NCBI GenBank assembly: GCA_049323435.1
Contig: JBMOMX010000012.1
Location: 1-64,000, forward strand
DNA: 64,000 nucleotides
Reading direction: 5' to 3'
From: UBA11222 sp049323435
Lineage (GTDB): Bacteria > Pseudomonadota > Alphaproteobacteria > UBA11222
Shown here one piece after another: positions 63,011-64,000 of the stretch. The notes below the pieces were generated by a model. That model was not told the origin of the DNA, searched no databases, and worked only from the letters and a program-made list of their open reading frames with translations. Made by a program: the position numbers and the translations under genes. Each line of letters starts with the position of its first letter. The first letter of the stretch is position 1.

Positions 63011-64000
63011 TCAGCGGTTCAGTTCTTTCATGGCATCGTCAAGCCCGCCCAGTGTCAGCGGATACATACGCCCTGACATTAGCTGCTCGACGACCTGGAT
63101 CGATGGGGTATATTCCCAGTGCTTTTTTGCGACAGGGTTCAGCCAGACGGCTTTCGGATAAATATCCAGCACGCGCTGATACCAGACTTCACCGGCCTCT
63201 TCATTCCAGTGTTCCACACTGCCGCCGGGATAGGTGATTTCATAGGGGCTCATGGTGGCGTCGCCCACGAAAATCACTTTGTAATCCGAGCCATATTTAT
63301 TCAGCACATCCCATGTGGGTATTTTTTCATTGTGGCGGCGCCGGTTATCTTTCCACAGATGCTCATACAGGCAATTATGGAAATAAAAATATTCCATATG
63401 CTTGAATTCGGTCCGTGCGGCCGAGAATAATTCCTCACAGGTGCGGATATGGGCGTCCATTGAACCGCCGATATCGAAAAAGATCAGAACCTTGATCTTG
63501 TTGCGCCGCTCCGCCTCCATCTTGATATCGAGATAGCCGTTGCGGGCGGTGTCACGGATGGTGCCGGGCAGATCAAGCTGGTCTTGCGCGCCTTCGCGGG
63601 CAAACCGGCGCAGACGGCGCAATGCGACCTTGATATTGCGCGTACCCAGTTCGACCTGATCATCCAGGTTCTTATATTCGCGCTTGTCCCATACTTTGAC
63701 GGCGCGCCCATGGCGCCCCTGTTTCTGGCCGATACGCACACCTTCGGGATTATACCCGTCTGCGCCAAACGGCGAAGTGCCGCCGGTGCCGATAAATTTG
63801 TTACCGCCCTCATGCTTTTTCTTCTGTTCCTCAAGACGCTGTTTCAGCATCTCCATGAGCTTTTCAAAGCCGCCCATGCTCTCGATCAGTTCCTTTTCCT
63901 CATCGGTCAGGAACCGCTCGCCAATGGAGCGCAGCCATTCTTCAGGCAGATCCTTGGCATGCGCTTCCCCGACAAATTCCAGGCCTTTGAAGTGCTTGCC
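63011..64000 (-). CDS. VWA domain protein (CoxE-like), partial
   Basis: The frame is open to the window end, so the N-terminus lies outside; 329 residues are seen. An Arg/Lys-rich middle (WDKREYKNLDDQVELGTRNI) precedes a VWA domain whose metal site is FFDIGGSMD. YFYFHNCLYEHLWKDNRRR and FVGDATMSPYEI follow. Such proteins pair with MoxR-type ATPases, which would be expected upstream, beyond the window. The ATG at 63877 is internal. Confidence 0.9.
   Translation of the reverse strand, partial: GKHFKGLEFVGEAHAKDLPEEWLRSIGERFLTDEEKELIESMGGFEKLMEMLKQRLEEQKKKHEGGNKFIGTGGTSPFGADGYNPEGVRIGQKQGRHGRAVKVWDKREYKNLDDQVELGTRNIKVALRRLRRFAREGAQDQLDLPGTIRDTARNGYLDIKMEAERRNKIKVLIFFDIGGSMDAHIRTCEELFSAARTEFKHMEYFYFHNCLYEHLWKDNRRRHNEKIPTWDVLNKYGSDYKVIFVGDATMSPYEITYPGGSVEHWNEEAGEVWYQRVLDIYPKAVWLNPVAKKHWEYTPSIQVVEQLMSGRMYPLTLGGLDDAMKELNR

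Noticed and set aside
63440..63460. VWA metal site DIGGS in place of DxSxS as a mutation
   Set aside because: This form is usual for the CoxE-like subgroup as I know it.

Overview
The window is a 64 kb stretch of an alphaproteobacterial chromosome. The evidence is gene content and order: yqeY-dnaG-rpoD, divergent carA, rpoH with its family box, mreBCD-mrdA, glmU-glmS, and a DnaG whose N-terminal zinc ligands are mostly absent. It is gene-dense, mostly housekeeping, and shows no transposase, integrase or phage genes. Order and genus cannot be fixed from the sequence alone.

Layout. 1-7.1 kb: thiE, class I aldolase, pgk, rpoH, an RluA-type pseudouridine synthase, a membrane protein, a JAMM peptidase and a threonine aldolase. 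7.1-9.5 kb: a chemoreceptor. 10-19.4 kb: a lipid/xenobiotic-type catabolic region (thiolase-like protein with a DUF35 partner, Ada-AlkB alkylation repair, luciferase-like oxidoreductase, CoA-transferase/ABC ATPase/hydrolase operon, amidohydrolase, YjbR), then tRNA-Val(CAC). 19.6-26 kb: gph, glmU-glmS, a TauD-type dioxygenase, a VapBC module and greA. 26-36 kb: carB and carA (separated by a palindromic repeat), yqeY, dnaG, rpoD, then a DinJ/YafQ-like toxin-antitoxin pair lying between rpoD and a second copy of the rpoD 3' end.

36.3-42.7 kb holds the most notable system, a complete compact type II-C CRISPR-Cas locus. It has 28 identical 36-bp repeats with 27 spacers of 30 bp, cas2, cas1, a 1,037-residue cas9 with all nuclease residues present, and a tracrRNA gene of about 90 nt divergent from cas9. 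The tracrRNA anti-repeat pairs with the first 25 nt of the repeat without a bulge, which fixes crRNA transcription on the + strand, toward and opposite to the cas genes. The apparent tracrRNA and cas9 promoters overlap face to face. The first and sixth spacers are identical, and a large hairpin abuts the first repeat.

42.7-64 kb: an SDR, an envelope/polysaccharide group (deacetylase-like protein, acetyltransferase, and a nested 57-codon ORF), a CoA-transferase/enoyl-CoA hydratase/LysR group, leuA, the rod-shape cluster mreB-mreC-mreD-mrdA without rodA, two tandem paralogous NAD-binding epimerase-like genes beside an amidohydrolase, a CHAD protein, a Nudix hydrolase, a BarA-like hybrid kinase, and a VWA protein cut by the window end. 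Assignments rest on motif recognition by eye; no database search was run.
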